From Anaerolineales bacterium UBA6055 (GTDB taxonomy: Bacteria > Chloroflexota > Anaerolineae > Aggregatilineales > Phototrophicaceae): a stretch of DNA of 64,000 nt. Shown here piece after piece: positions 54,140-63,423 of this stretch. The notes under the pieces are model-generated. The model had not been told where the DNA came from. It did not search any database and saw only the letters and a program-made list of their open reading frames with translations. The stretch lies in assembly GCA_002428985.1 (NCBI GenBank), contig DIYL01000002.1, positions 248,001 to 312,000 on the forward strand, written 5' to 3'. Numbering within the stretch: the stretch's first letter is position 1; each line of letters starts with the position of its first letter. Both the position numbers and the translations under genes were made by a program.

Positions 54140-55531
54140 CTAGTTAGAAGCGTCGTAGATCGCTTGAAGATCAGCAATAAGTGCGTCAATTTCAGCATCG
54201 ACATCTGCATCAGCATTGTTATCTACAAGTTGTGAATATTCGATGTAGCGTGCTTCAGCTTCAGCAATTGCTGGTAAACCATCTTCATGGCTTGGGCGGT
54301 CAGGAATTTCGATACCAGCTGTGACAACGTCCCAGTTCATGTTTGCCCAGTCAAATTGTGGGTAACCTTCAGCAAGACCAGCGATGTAGCCTTCAAAGAA
54401 TGTTTCTTGGAGGGATGTACGTGCAGGCAAACCACCATAAAGTGAGAGCAAGTCTGGACCTTTTTCATCCATCATATATTTGAGAACAGTCCATGCTGCT
54501 TCAGGATTTTCGGTCGAAGCCATTACACTGAAGGTATCTGCGTGAAGTTTTGCAACAGCACTACCTTCGAAGGATGGAACAGGTGCGTAGTCGAAGTCAG
54601 CATCAAGATCGCCTTGACCCCAACCCATCAACCAGAGGTGAGCTGTGGAGGTCATAGCAATGTTGCCAGTACCGAACCAGTTACCGCTACCACCACCGAG
54701 TAATTCACTGTTACCGTGGAGACCATTTGGATAGAAACCATCAACCCACATTGCATCGTGGATCCAGTTTTCAGCGACGCGCCATGTTTCTGGGAATTGA
54801 GCATTGCCGTCAGCATCAACAAGGTTGTTAGCTTCGAACATTGCAAGGCGACCACGCATATCGGTTTGTTGGCTACCCCAACCCCATTGGATCACACTTT
54901 CAATATCGAATTCTTCCATAGTTGCGTCGTTACCATTTTCATCTACTGTGAGGATCATAGCGATTTCACGGATGGTGTCCATGTTCCATTCACGTTCGTT
55001 ACCTTCCCAGTCGATGTATGGTTCACCGTATGCTGCTGGTGGGTAAGGGATACCTGCTTCGTCGAAGAGGTCAATGTTGTACAAGGTGAAGGATGGGAAT
55101 ACAGCAAATGGCAGACCCAATTGACCTTGTTCTGGTACTTGATAGAATTCGATTAATGCAGGATCGAAGTCGCTGAGGTCATAACCTTCTGCATCGATGA
55201 ATGGTTGAAGGTCAAGCCATGAACCGCCGAAACCTTCGCGACCACGGATACCCATAGGGCCAACGATATCTGGTGCATTACCAGCAGCGATTTGGGTTGC
55301 GAGAACGTCATAAGCTTGGGAGTTTTCGACAATTTCGAGAACGAGTTCGATTTCATCTTGTGATTCGTTGAAGGCATCAACGACTGCTTGTTGACCTGCA
55401 GCTTGGTCAGCATTGGTACCTGTACCAAGACCGACATACCAACGGATTTGGACTTTATCTTGCGCTTGAACTGCACTTACTGCGAGTAAAACAAAGAGGC
55501 TGACAAGAGCCAAAACTCTAGTGTGTTTCAT
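54140..55531 (-). CDS. Extracellular sugar-binding protein of ABC transporter
   Basis: A solute-binding protein of 463 residues (family 1). The signal peptide (RVLALVSLFVLLAVSAVQA) appears to be a signal peptidase I type, as no lipobox Cys is present; the mature end starts QDKVQIRWYVGLG. The two-lobe fold is suggested by VVDAFNESQDEIELVLEIV, the APDIVGPMG hinge segment and PEAAWTVLKYMMDEKG. It captures oligosaccharides for the permeases encoded downstream. AGGAG stands 8 nt before the ATG. A LacI-type operator lies about 46 bp upstream of the start. The ligand is predicted from context to be beta-glucan oligosaccharides. Confidence 0.92.
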   Translation of the reverse strand: MKHTRVLALVSLFVLLAVSAVQAQDKVQIRWYVGLGTGTNADQAAGQQAVVDAFNESQDEIELVLEIVENSQAYDVLATQIAAGNAPDIVGPMGIRGREGFGGSWLDLQPFIDAEGYDLSDFDPALIEFYQVPEQGQLGLPFAVFPSFTLYNIDLFDEAGIPYPPAAYGEPYIDWEGNEREWNMDTIREIAMILTVDENGNDATMEEFDIESVIQWGWGSQQTDMRGRLAMFEANNLVDADGNAQFPETWRVAENWIHDAMWVDGFYPNGLHGNSELLGGGSGNWFGTGNIAMTSTAHLWLMGWGQGDLDADFDYAPVPSFEGSAVAKLHADTFSVMASTENPEAAWTVLKYMMDEKGPDLLSLYGGLPARTSLQETFFEGYIAGLAEGYPQFDWANMNWDVVTAGIEIPDRPSHEDGLPAIAEAEARYIEYSQLVDNNADADVDAEIDALIADLQAIYDASN

Positions 55532-55576
55532 TTAGGTTACTCCTAACTAAAAAATATAATAAACCACATAAAAATA

Positions 55577-55594
55577 ATTGTAACCGGTTTCAAT
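55577..55594 (-). promoter_or_regulatory. LacI-type operator before the sugar-uptake operon
   Basis: ATTGTAACC-GGTTTCAAT is an 18-bp palindrome with one mismatch, 46 bp upstream of the binding-protein ATG. Its core matches the perfect palindrome near the LacI gene, so both are probably bound by that regulator. Confidence 0.75.
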
Positions 55595-55709
55595 ACAGAT
55601 TAATTTAGAATAAGAGGCGTATCTATGTATATATTTCAGATTCAAAATTAAGTCTGTAACCGATCAAAATAAATATATTTAACTATTTTCGATTCAATAT
55701 CCTTTCTAT

Positions 55710-56738
55710 CTATTCTTCATTTCTATTAGCCGCGCCACAACTGTCACGGATAATAAGCGTAGTAGGGAGAATTGTTTGATAGCCGGGTTGCGTTTTTGAA
55801 TCAATCATATTAACGAGTGTCTCGAGCGCTATCTGCCCCATACGATCAATCGGTTGATGAATTGTTGTTAGTTTTGGATCAGCTTGTACAGCTGGCGGCA
55901 AATCATCATGACCAACAATCGCAATATCATCAGGAATGTGTAAATTGGCTTCACGAATGGCCCGAATCGCACCTAGTGCCATCGTATCAGAAGCAACAAA
56001 GACAGCATCTGGTTTCTCTTCGAGCAGGCTTTTCATAACTCTATAGCCACTCTCTAGCGAATAATCACCAAACTGGGCCAATCTCTCGTCATATTCAATG
56101 TCATGTTTCTTAAGGGCTTGACGATACCCCGCCAGACGATTGTCACCTGCAGAGTTCATAGCGGTTGCGATTGTTGCAATGCGTCTATTTCCCAATTCAA
56201 TCAGATGATTAGTCGCTTGGTACCCACCACTGATATTATCGGCATCGACATTACTAATCCCAATGGAATCATTAGGTCTACCAATGTATACAAATGGCAT
56301 TTTGTCACCAATTAACTTGGGGATAAACAAGTCCCCTTTTTGATCAGCTGTAATCATTAAACCATCCAGTAAACCGGCGTTAAGGATACCTCTTATGGTA
56401 TCGCGCCCCTCTTCCTCAGATTGGAAGACGAACAAAGCTAATATCAAATTGTGTTTTTTAACACTTTGCGCAATGCCTTCGGTCAACGCTGGGAAGTATG
56501 GGTCGTTGAAGACAGTTTGAGCTCCACTGGGGATGACAAGACCGACGATATTGGAGCGATCAGAGGCGAGAGAACGCGCCACATGATTGGGTGTAAAACC
56601 TGTTTCATCAATAACTTTTTGCACCTGTTCACGTAGTTCAGGTCGAATGTTGGGATGTCCATTGAGTACCCGTGAGACAGTTGCTTTAGACACACCAGAT
56701 AATTCTGCAATTCGTTTGATCGTAAGTTTATTACTCAT
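55710..56738 (-). CDS. LacI family transcriptional regulator
   Basis: A regulator of 342 residues. The N-terminal helix-turn-helix is TIKRIAELSGVSKATVSRVL, followed by the hinge helix region (PNHVARSLASDRSN). The remainder is a periplasmic-binding-protein-like domain (VGLVIPSGAQ, DADNISGGYQATNHLI, DAVFVASDTMALGAIRAI). It most likely represses the sugar-uptake and glucanase operon until an oligosaccharide or sugar is bound. The regulator has a perfect palindromic site over its own start of transcription, pointing to autoregulation. It lies 178 bp upstream of the binding-protein gene, on the same strand. Confidence 0.95.
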   Translation of the reverse strand: MSNKLTIKRIAELSGVSKATVSRVLNGHPNIRPELREQVQKVIDETGFTPNHVARSLASDRSNIVGLVIPSGAQTVFNDPYFPALTEGIAQSVKKHNLILALFVFQSEEEGRDTIRGILNAGLLDGLMITADQKGDLFIPKLIGDKMPFVYIGRPNDSIGISNVDADNISGGYQATNHLIELGNRRIATIATAMNSAGDNRLAGYRQALKKHDIEYDERLAQFGDYSLESGYRVMKSLLEEKPDAVFVASDTMALGAIRAIREANLHIPDDIAIVGHDDLPPAVQADPKLTTIHQPIDRMGQIALETLVNMIDSKTQPGYQTILPTTLIIRDSCGAANRNEE

Positions 56739-56751
56739 AAAAAATCTTCTT

Positions 56752-56765
56752 TGAAACCGGTTTCA
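56752..56765 (-). promoter_or_regulatory. Perfect LacI-type operator at the regulator's own promoter
   Basis: TGAAACCGGTTTCA is a perfect 14-bp palindrome just 13 bp before the LacI start codon. It covers the expected transcription start of the promoter at 56770-56798. Confidence 0.8.
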
Positions 56766-56769
56766 TTAA

Positions 56770-56798
56770 AGGATAATTAATCAAATTCTGATTGTCAA
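56770..56798 (-). promoter_or_regulatory. Promoter of the LacI family regulator
   Basis: On the minus strand TTGACA (56798-56793), a 17-bp spacer and TATCCT (56775-56770) form a good promoter. The operator begins 4 bp downstream of the -10 box. Confidence 0.65.
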
Positions 56799-56933
56799 GG
56801 CATTTGTACATTTTCTACAAAATAGAATTTCTATCGGACCAAGATCTTTGAGAGGTTGATTGTCTGCGACCCTAGATTTGACAGGGGGTAACAACAGCCA
56901 ATCTGATTAACCTAAAATTCCACAAGTCATTAG

Positions 56934-57515
56934 ATGTTGAATTATAGGTTGACAAAAGTGGCAATGCTATTTTTAAAAATATACAGTGATGATATTCATC
57001 AGGCTTATTTCGAGAGTATAGACGGTAACAAACAAGTTGAGATGTATTTTGTTCCAGATGTTACGTTAGACAATTTATCTATCTGGTTTGGCAATTACAT
57101 CGTAGCAAGAGGCGATAACTTCACCTTTAGTAGCCAAGATTACCTGACTATTGAAGATCAACCTTTCGTTAGTTTCTCTTCGGTCATCGAATTTGATGAT
57201 GTTGAGTGGGAAGCACAATACTTCGCAACTGTCAACACCTTCGCCAACACCCTATACATTGTAGGTGTGAGAGAACTAGTGGATCCAGCAGTTGCAAGTA
57301 GTTTAGAGGAAGATTTCCTCGGCATCCGCGACACACTTGAATTGCGTTTTGGCAGCTACAGTTTATTCAAATCCATAACAGCACATGATAATTACGCTGA
57401 ATATCGATTAAATGCCCAGCTTATCGAACTTCACACGTGGTGTAAGCCGTTGCTCTTCTGGCCAAGCAAGCTCAAACCCAAGTGTATTCGTCAACATTTT
57501 CTGAAAATCTCCTAA
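56934..57515 (+). pseudogene. Possible gene fragment (domain of a larger protein) overlapping the FAD gene
   Basis: An open frame of 193 codons. Residues about 11-140 look like genuine protein (VTLDNLSIWFGNYIVARGDN, YLTIEDQPFVSFSSV, FANTLYIVGVRELVDP), with balanced composition and alternating strands. The last 35 residues lie antisense to the 3' end of the flavoprotein gene and look like shadow coding. A stop codon (TAG) directly precedes the first ATG, no ribosome site is evident, and there is no signal peptide. The frame is probably the remnant of a longer, perhaps secreted, protein cut at both ends, or a small gene whose true stop was lost. I recognise no family. Confidence 0.4.
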
Positions 57516-59033
57516 GCGAGTTACATCATTACGTACTTGGCGCGGTTGAAGCCCCTTCTCTAAACAGTACGCGGCTAATGCCCCTGCTGCTTCACCAATG
57601 TTCCATTCAATCGGATGGAGGCGATAACAGCCATTGGTGATGTGTGTTACGCCGAGATTTTTGCAAGCAGGTAATAGATTCTCTACCCGTACCGGAATTA
57701 ATGCGCCTAAAGGAATCTGGTGAGGCCAATTGGTGATATCCAGATAGTTATGGCGATAACTGGGGTGTAGATCAATGCGATAGCTTCCAATCCCTACACT
57801 ATCATCAAACACCTCTGCACCTTTAAGATCACCCCGCGCTTCAACACCGACATGCTGTTCCAATACAGTGAACTCAGCTTGAATACGTCGACTTTCGCGA
57901 ATATATGGATACTTTGCTAACCCATCAGTTGTTCCATAAATATCACCACGTAGGCGCAACCCTGGATAGCCAGTCCCTTTGTCATCATGACGAGGGGCTT
58001 CGGTCTGCATCCAATATAACATCGACAAACTTAAGTCACGCGCACCCTGCCAGTGTTTGGCTTTTTCCTCTTTGCTGACCCCAACCAATTGACCCAACCA
58101 ATAGTCAATTTGCGGCCAATTGACAACGACAACATCACTTTTATGGAATCCATCAGGATAATATTTACGGTAGATAATCCGACGAAAATGCCAAAGATCA
58201 TCGCCATGTACGTCATCAGTATCCCCTGTGAATATCGGACGAGTCACAGGTTCAAGGGTTTCAGGATCCGATGTTGTCCAACTCAGTAATTTAGCAGGCC
58301 AAAAATCGATCTCATAATCACGCCAAAAATCATAGGTATCAGGTTTATCAATCACATGATTTTCATCCGGCAAATAATCTAACACAAATGTCCAAGAATG
58401 TGATTGCTGATCAAGCGGATCCGCATCTAATAGAGCATTAGGTTCACCTGTTTGATCTTGACTCTCCGCCCCAATAACATGCTCAACATCCGCTAATTCT
58501 AATAAATCACCTAGTTCAGTCGCATCAAGGATATAGGGTGCTGTAATCACGGTGGTTTCGTCAGATTGTGTGGATTTTACTGTGACACTCATGATCTTAT
58601 CGCCATCTGTTTCGGCTGATATAGGAACAGTATTGAGTATGATGTCTAAGCGTTGGCTGGCGATATAAGGCATTAACATTTCATGCAAAACAGCTAGCCC
58701 AATGCGAGGTTCATGACACAACGGACTGACATTACCCATGCCCGGATTGAAGTATGGGTTATCTTTGATTTCCTGTTTCATAGGATAGTTACGTCGATAG
58801 TAGTCCCGTACACGATTACGAAATTGACGATATGACGCCGTGCAACCCGTTTCCTGACGATCTATCCACGGGCTTTCATCAGGTGGGACACCCTGCGCTG
58901 TCAATTGTCCACCAATCCAGTCGGTTTCTTCAGTTAATATCACGCGTCGCCCCAAGCGTAATGCTGCTAACGCTGCTGCCACGCCTCCTGTGCTTGCCCC
59001 CACTACCAGAATATCCGTTGTCTTTTCTGTCAT
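57408..59033 (-). CDS. FAD-dependent oxidoreductase (PF12831-like), paralogue 1
   Basis: A protein of 541 residues with the FAD motif ILVVGASTGGVAAALAALRLG at the N-terminus, then TEETDWIGGQLTAQGVPPDE, the signature of this FAD_oxidored group. Later segments include LCHEPRIGLAVLHEML, YILDATELGDLLELA (Gly-Asp of the FAD site) and LLPACKNLGVTHITNGCYRLHP. Members are common in carbohydrate-use gene clusters of Planctomycetota, Verrucomicrobiota and Chloroflexota, and are often mislabelled xanthan lyases. The reaction is unknown. It is nearly the same length as the next gene and very similar to it, so the two arose by duplication. It is the last gene of the operon. Confidence 0.88.
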   Translation of the reverse strand: MTEKTTDILVVGASTGGVAAALAALRLGRRVILTEETDWIGGQLTAQGVPPDESPWIDRQETGCTASYRQFRNRVRDYYRRNYPMKQEIKDNPYFNPGMGNVSPLCHEPRIGLAVLHEMLMPYIASQRLDIILNTVPISAETDGDKIMSVTVKSTQSDETTVITAPYILDATELGDLLELADVEHVIGAESQDQTGEPNALLDADPLDQQSHSWTFVLDYLPDENHVIDKPDTYDFWRDYEIDFWPAKLLSWTTSDPETLEPVTRPIFTGDTDDVHGDDLWHFRRIIYRKYYPDGFHKSDVVVVNWPQIDYWLGQLVGVSKEEKAKHWQGARDLSLSMLYWMQTEAPRHDDKGTGYPGLRLRGDIYGTTDGLAKYPYIRESRRIQAEFTVLEQHVGVEARGDLKGAEVFDDSVGIGSYRIDLHPSYRHNYLDITNWPHQIPLGALIPVRVENLLPACKNLGVTHITNGCYRLHPIEWNIGEAAGALAAYCLEKGLQPRQVRNDVTRLGDFQKMLTNTLGFELAWPEEQRLTPRVKFDKLGI

Positions 59034-59104
59034 CGTACAATCCCATTTATCAAAATCTTGTTATCTATTTGACTATACTCAATTACACTTTACTGACCAA
59101 CTAC

Positions 59105-60727
59105 TTAACGTACAGTGATCCATGCGTATTCAGGCCACTCAAGACAGAAACCGAGTGTGTCTGTCAACATTTTTTGGAAATCGCGTAGGTGTTCTTCGGT
59201 ATTGCGTACTTGTTTCGGTGTCAGGTCTTTTTCTAGACAATACGCAGCCAATGCACCTGCTGCTTCCCCAATATTCCATTCCACTGGATGTAAACGATAG
59301 CATCCATTTGTGATATGTGTCACACCCAGATTTTTACATGCCGGCAAAAGGTTCTCAACCCGTTCAGGAATTAATGCACCCAATGGAATTTGGAAGGGAT
59401 AACTGCTGATGTCTACATAGGTGCGTAACCCTGTACTTGGGTGTAAATCAATACGGTATGAGCCAACTCCAACCGTATCATCAAAGATTTCTGAGCCAAC
59501 CAAGCCCTCACGTTGCTCAACACCGACGTGTTGCTCTAGCACAGTAAATTCAGCTTTGATGCGACGTGCCTCACGAACATAAACATATTTTGCTAATCCA
59601 TCAATTGTACCAACCACATCATGGCGCAAGCGGAGACCGGGATAGCCATTGCCCTTACCATCATGACGTGGGGCTTCGGTCTGCATCCAGTAAATGAACG
59701 AGTAACTCAATTGCCGTGATCCGCGCAATGCCTCCCGTTTTTCTTCTTCGGATACACCTAGCAGAGGTTTTAACCAGTAATCAATCTGGGGCCAATTTAC
59801 TAGTGTGATGTCGCTACGGAATGCGCCTTCGGGATAGTGCCCTTTGTAGAGAATACGGCGGAAATGCCAGAAATCTGCGGGATTGCCATAGCGTCCACGT
59901 CCACGTTTCCAGTGTTGATGGAAAATACCACGATCACGCGTTTCGAGTGTCACGGGATCGACATCTTTCCAACCGAGTTGTTTGCCGGGCCAGAAATCTG
60001 CTTGATATTCTTTCCAGAAGTCATAATCTTCTGGCTTATCAATGGTATGATCTTCGCCTTCCAGATGATCAAGTGCGAACACCCACGACACCGCTTGTTG
60101 ATCAAGTGGCTGTGGGTCACCTTCCACGGCATGTAATTCGCCAGTTTGATCTTGACTCTCTGCGCCGATGACATATTCAACATTTGCCAATTCAAGTAGG
60201 TCACCAAGCTCAGTTGCATCGAGGATATACGGTGCACGAAGAACGGTTTGATCGCCTGTCTGCGTATCTTCTACTGTGACTGATGTCACACGATCTCCAT
60301 CAGTCTCGGCTGAAATTGGGATGTGATAGAGCAAAATATCTAACTGCTGACTAGAACGATAGCGCGCGAGCATCTCTTCAATGACTGCCAGACCAATACG
60401 CGGTTCGTGACACAAACGGCTCACGTTGCCATAACCGGGGTTGAAGTTCATGGTCATGCGAGCTTTGTCTGTCAGAGGATAATTGCGACGATAATAATCA
60501 CGCACTCCATCTGACCATTTCATATAGGTCGCGGTCGCACCTGTCTGGTCAATCCAGTGGTGCTCGTCAGGTGGGACAGCTTGCGCTGTCAATTGACCAC
60601 CAATCCAGTCTGTTTCTTCGGTCATAATCACATTTTTGCCGAGCCTCAACGCCGCCAATGCCGCACCGACTGCACCTGTCCCACCACCAATAATCAAAAT
60701 ATCTGTTTCGCGCTCTTTCATCATCAA
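59105..60727 (-). CDS. FAD-dependent oxidoreductase (PF12831-like), paralogue 2
   Basis: A protein of 540 residues, closely similar to the following gene in order and motifs: ILIIGGGTGAVGAALAALRLG, TEETDWIGGQLTAQAVPPDE, LCHEPRIGLAVIEEML, YILDATELGDLLELA and CKNLGVTHITNGCYRLHPVE. Differences lie mainly in the regions near residues 230-290, where substrate contacts might be. As with its paralogue, the substrate is unknown; a sugar or sugar-derived compound is the natural guess given the family's usual context. It starts 20 bp after the PhyH gene stop, so co-transcription is clear. Confidence 0.9.
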   Translation of the reverse strand: MMMKERETDILIIGGGTGAVGAALAALRLGKNVIMTEETDWIGGQLTAQAVPPDEHHWIDQTGATATYMKWSDGVRDYYRRNYPLTDKARMTMNFNPGYGNVSRLCHEPRIGLAVIEEMLARYRSSQQLDILLYHIPISAETDGDRVTSVTVEDTQTGDQTVLRAPYILDATELGDLLELANVEYVIGAESQDQTGELHAVEGDPQPLDQQAVSWVFALDHLEGEDHTIDKPEDYDFWKEYQADFWPGKQLGWKDVDPVTLETRDRGIFHQHWKRGRGRYGNPADFWHFRRILYKGHYPEGAFRSDITLVNWPQIDYWLKPLLGVSEEEKREALRGSRQLSYSFIYWMQTEAPRHDGKGNGYPGLRLRHDVVGTIDGLAKYVYVREARRIKAEFTVLEQHVGVEQREGLVGSEIFDDTVGVGSYRIDLHPSTGLRTYVDISSYPFQIPLGALIPERVENLLPACKNLGVTHITNGCYRLHPVEWNIGEAAGALAAYCLEKDLTPKQVRNTEEHLRDFQKMLTDTLGFCLEWPEYAWITVR

Positions 60728-60747
60728 TCCTTTTTCAAATAAAATTG

Positions 60748-61581
60748 TTAGTAACCAACACCGTGTTCAGCACACCATGTTTCAATCGGATTTTCGCCAC
60801 CAGCCATATTAAATTCCTGTGTGTCGTCAATGGGTTCGCCTACAAGAAAGCGTTGCATTGGTGACATTTTTTCTATGAGTTCAGCGGATTGTCGCCGATA
60901 GTCAGTTGGACGCATCCAGCCATAGGAGTAACCAAACATCACCGCTTTACGCGTTCGATCCGTCAGATTTGCCGCACCAGCATGCCACGTACGGTTTTCA
61001 AAGATAACACAATCTCCTGCATTAAGTAGCGGTTCAACTGCTGTTTCTGGGTCAACCTGTCCATCTGGGATGTCAATCGGTTCTTTAAGCTGATTACTAC
61101 CTGCAGCCATCATGGTTGCACCAGTGTTCGGTTCACTGAGGTCAGTCAAATAGTAAGCAATCTTGAGCGAATGACGCGGAATTTCGGCATGACCTAAATC
61201 ACGCATCGACACAAAATGGTCACGATGCCAACCCGGCATCCGACTCGTCTCTGGAGAGCCAGCCGGATCGGGGTGCCGATAGATCAAGTGAGTTGTCAGC
61301 AAGCTTAGATTAGGACTCAACAACTGCGTAACCAACGAGAAAGTCGTTGGATGTGTCATCAGTGGCAGAAATACATCATCCATCGCGACACAATTGCGGA
61401 ATCCATCATATAAGCCACCGTTACTTTGTTGGCGATTTTCACGCTGGTCACTGACAATCAAACGATCCCCAGCTTCAATCAGTTGACTGATCGTCTCATT
61501 ATCCAGCACATTACGGACAATCAGATACCCTTCTTCGTCAAATTGACGCTTCTGTTCTGGTGTTACATGTATAAAGTCCAT
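60748..61581 (-). CDS. Phytanoyl-CoA dioxygenase (PhyH) family protein
   Basis: An Fe(II)/2-oxoglutarate oxygenase of 277 residues. The metal triad is visible: His and Asp in PGWHRDHFVSM, and a distal His in ENRTWHAGAANLTD, with the Arg of DRTRKAVMFGYS for 2-oxoglutarate. The N-terminus, YLIVRNVLDNETISQLIEAG, is typical of PhyH proteins. Bacterial members hydroxylate varied small molecules rather than phytanoyl-CoA. It sits between FAD oxidoreductase genes (gaps 13 and 20 bp), which suggests that a hydroxylation and an FAD oxidation act on the same compound. Confidence 0.92.
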   Translation of the reverse strand: MDFIHVTPEQKRQFDEEGYLIVRNVLDNETISQLIEAGDRLIVSDQRENRQQSNGGLYDGFRNCVAMDDVFLPLMTHPTTFSLVTQLLSPNLSLLTTHLIYRHPDPAGSPETSRMPGWHRDHFVSMRDLGHAEIPRHSLKIAYYLTDLSEPNTGATMMAAGSNQLKEPIDIPDGQVDPETAVEPLLNAGDCVIFENRTWHAGAANLTDRTRKAVMFGYSYGWMRPTDYRRQSAELIEKMSPMQRFLVGEPIDDTQEFNMAGGENPIETWCAEHGVGY

Positions 61582-61594
61582 CAGTCACTCTCCA

Positions 61595-63385
61595 CTAGCC
61601 AGCAAATATATCTGCGAGTTGTTCGTCAGGCAGCCCATTGACCTGTGCATAAATCATATCCAATACTTCACCACGCGTTCCTTGCAAATCGTCTGTATTG
61701 TTGATGCCTGCCCATGCCGTCCAATTTTGGATATCCTCTGCGCTGGCTTGTGCATCCAGGTTGGCTTCGTAGCTATCGCCGAGGAAACCCCGCAACGCAA
61801 AAAATTGCAGTGCCTCATAGTGCTCATCACCGGGTTTTGCATCAGCGTAGTAACTTAAGACTGCGCCTGCATCCAACAATCGTCGTTGAACCTCTCGTAT
61901 ATTGACTTCTCCCACTGTTGTGCCATCATCTAGACTGACGCACACAGCCACACCCGCCGCTTGCCCCAATGCCATCCAGCACGGCTCCATGCGTAAGGTA
62001 CTGAATCCGATGTGAGTTGCAGAAGCAGGTACAGGTGTCAACAAATTCTCCACTTCCAACGGCACCATCACACCGTAGGGAACACTATAGACCTTTGACG
62101 GATAACCAAAGAAACCATCAAGGTGCGGACGATTCGGTTCGCGCTTGAGCACAGCATGTGAATCTAAGGCATAGTGACTAGCAGTGATACTCGTGCTGTG
62201 TTCTTTTGAGCCACGTTTAGTCAGCGCGTCATGAGCGGTAAATAGATAGTCGCCTTTGATGCGTCGCCCTTCGCGGACATAGGCCTGACGTGGGAAATTG
62301 CCATTTTCTTGATATTCATCACTGGCAAGCCCCCAGCGATTGCATTTTTCACGGAAATCCTCTGGAAGGTCGGGGTCATTTTGGGCAAAATAGAATAAAC
62401 CAAGAATATACTCACGTAGACGTTGGGCAAAGCGATCGCGCCAATCCCAACTCGCGGTGGGATAAGGCCAGTTTTCTTCGGGTAAGTCGGTCGATATAAA
62501 GGCGGCGTGTTGATTATTGGCATCGACTTTGTGATTGGGAAGTGTCACCATATTGGTGATGCGCCCAATTCCGTCGAATTCCATCGGGTCTGGTGGCCCA
62601 GCATTGTTGCCTGTGACAACATCCTCGACCAATGAAACATATTCCTCACGGTTATATGTGGGTGGTTTTTCGATTTTTGTTGTGTTGGATTTATCAGTCG
62701 TAAGTGTTAGACGATAGTTATACGATTGGATTGCATTGTCGCCCTGTCCAGTTGAATAATAGGGATCAGGTTCGGCACGCCAGCGTTTGTATAGTTTCCC
62801 TGCGCAGGGTTCGTTGTATTCATCTTTGCCCTCGCGTCCTAGCATATAGGGCGCACCTGCCGCCGCCGCAAGATCCCCTTCGTACGTCGCATCAATGAAC
62901 ACCTTCGCCGAATAGTATTCGGCATCGCCTGTCTCACGGTTGGTGATCTTAATCTGTGTGAGTGTCTTACCATCCGTGATAGCATTATCCGGTTCAGCAT
63001 CAAATTGGCGCATGGTGAGGACAGTTAGATAGTCGCCTTGTTCGCCAATCATGTTATGGAGAATCTTCTCTGCAACTTGTGGCTCAAAGTGATACCCATC
63101 GGAACAATCTGCCACTTGTGGCGAGTCTGCACCATAAGTATCCACATAATGTTGTTTGACACGATCTGTAAATTCAGTAAATAAGCCTCGGGTTGCACCA
63201 CGTGTACCGATGTCGGTTGCACCAAGTCCATTAGCTGGTAAACCGCCAATAAACGCCGATCTTTCGAGTATAATGGCTGTACGTTTTTCTCTCGCGATCG
63301 CGATTCCTGCCATAATGCCGCCGGGTGTACCACCCACAATCACAGCATCGTAGTGCTTAACATCATCAGATTGATTTGTAGTCAT
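61595..63385 (-). CDS. FAD-dependent oxidoreductase (PF12831-like), divergent third copy
   Basis: A protein of 596 residues, longer than the other two. The FAD motif is DAVIVGGTPGGIMAGIAIA followed by ERSAFIGGLPANGLG. The middle includes VFIDATYEGDLAAAAGAPYM (FAD site) and YVREGRRIKGDYLF. The C-terminus has a further 100 residues (EVNIREVQRRLLDAGAVLSYYAD onward) that look like a helical domain not found in the paralogues. It likely acts in the same pathway as the others. It is the first flavoprotein gene of the operon and overlaps no neighbour, with 13 bp to PhyH. Confidence 0.9.
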   Translation of the reverse strand: MTTNQSDDVKHYDAVIVGGTPGGIMAGIAIAREKRTAIILERSAFIGGLPANGLGATDIGTRGATRGLFTEFTDRVKQHYVDTYGADSPQVADCSDGYHFEPQVAEKILHNMIGEQGDYLTVLTMRQFDAEPDNAITDGKTLTQIKITNRETGDAEYYSAKVFIDATYEGDLAAAAGAPYMLGREGKDEYNEPCAGKLYKRWRAEPDPYYSTGQGDNAIQSYNYRLTLTTDKSNTTKIEKPPTYNREEYVSLVEDVVTGNNAGPPDPMEFDGIGRITNMVTLPNHKVDANNQHAAFISTDLPEENWPYPTASWDWRDRFAQRLREYILGLFYFAQNDPDLPEDFREKCNRWGLASDEYQENGNFPRQAYVREGRRIKGDYLFTAHDALTKRGSKEHSTSITASHYALDSHAVLKREPNRPHLDGFFGYPSKVYSVPYGVMVPLEVENLLTPVPASATHIGFSTLRMEPCWMALGQAAGVAVCVSLDDGTTVGEVNIREVQRRLLDAGAVLSYYADAKPGDEHYEALQFFALRGFLGDSYEANLDAQASAEDIQNWTAWAGINNTDDLQGTRGEVLDMIYAQVNGLPDEQLADIFAG

Positions 63386-63423
63386 ATAAAATCCTATTCA
63401 TAAGTTCGATAAATCATTGTCGA

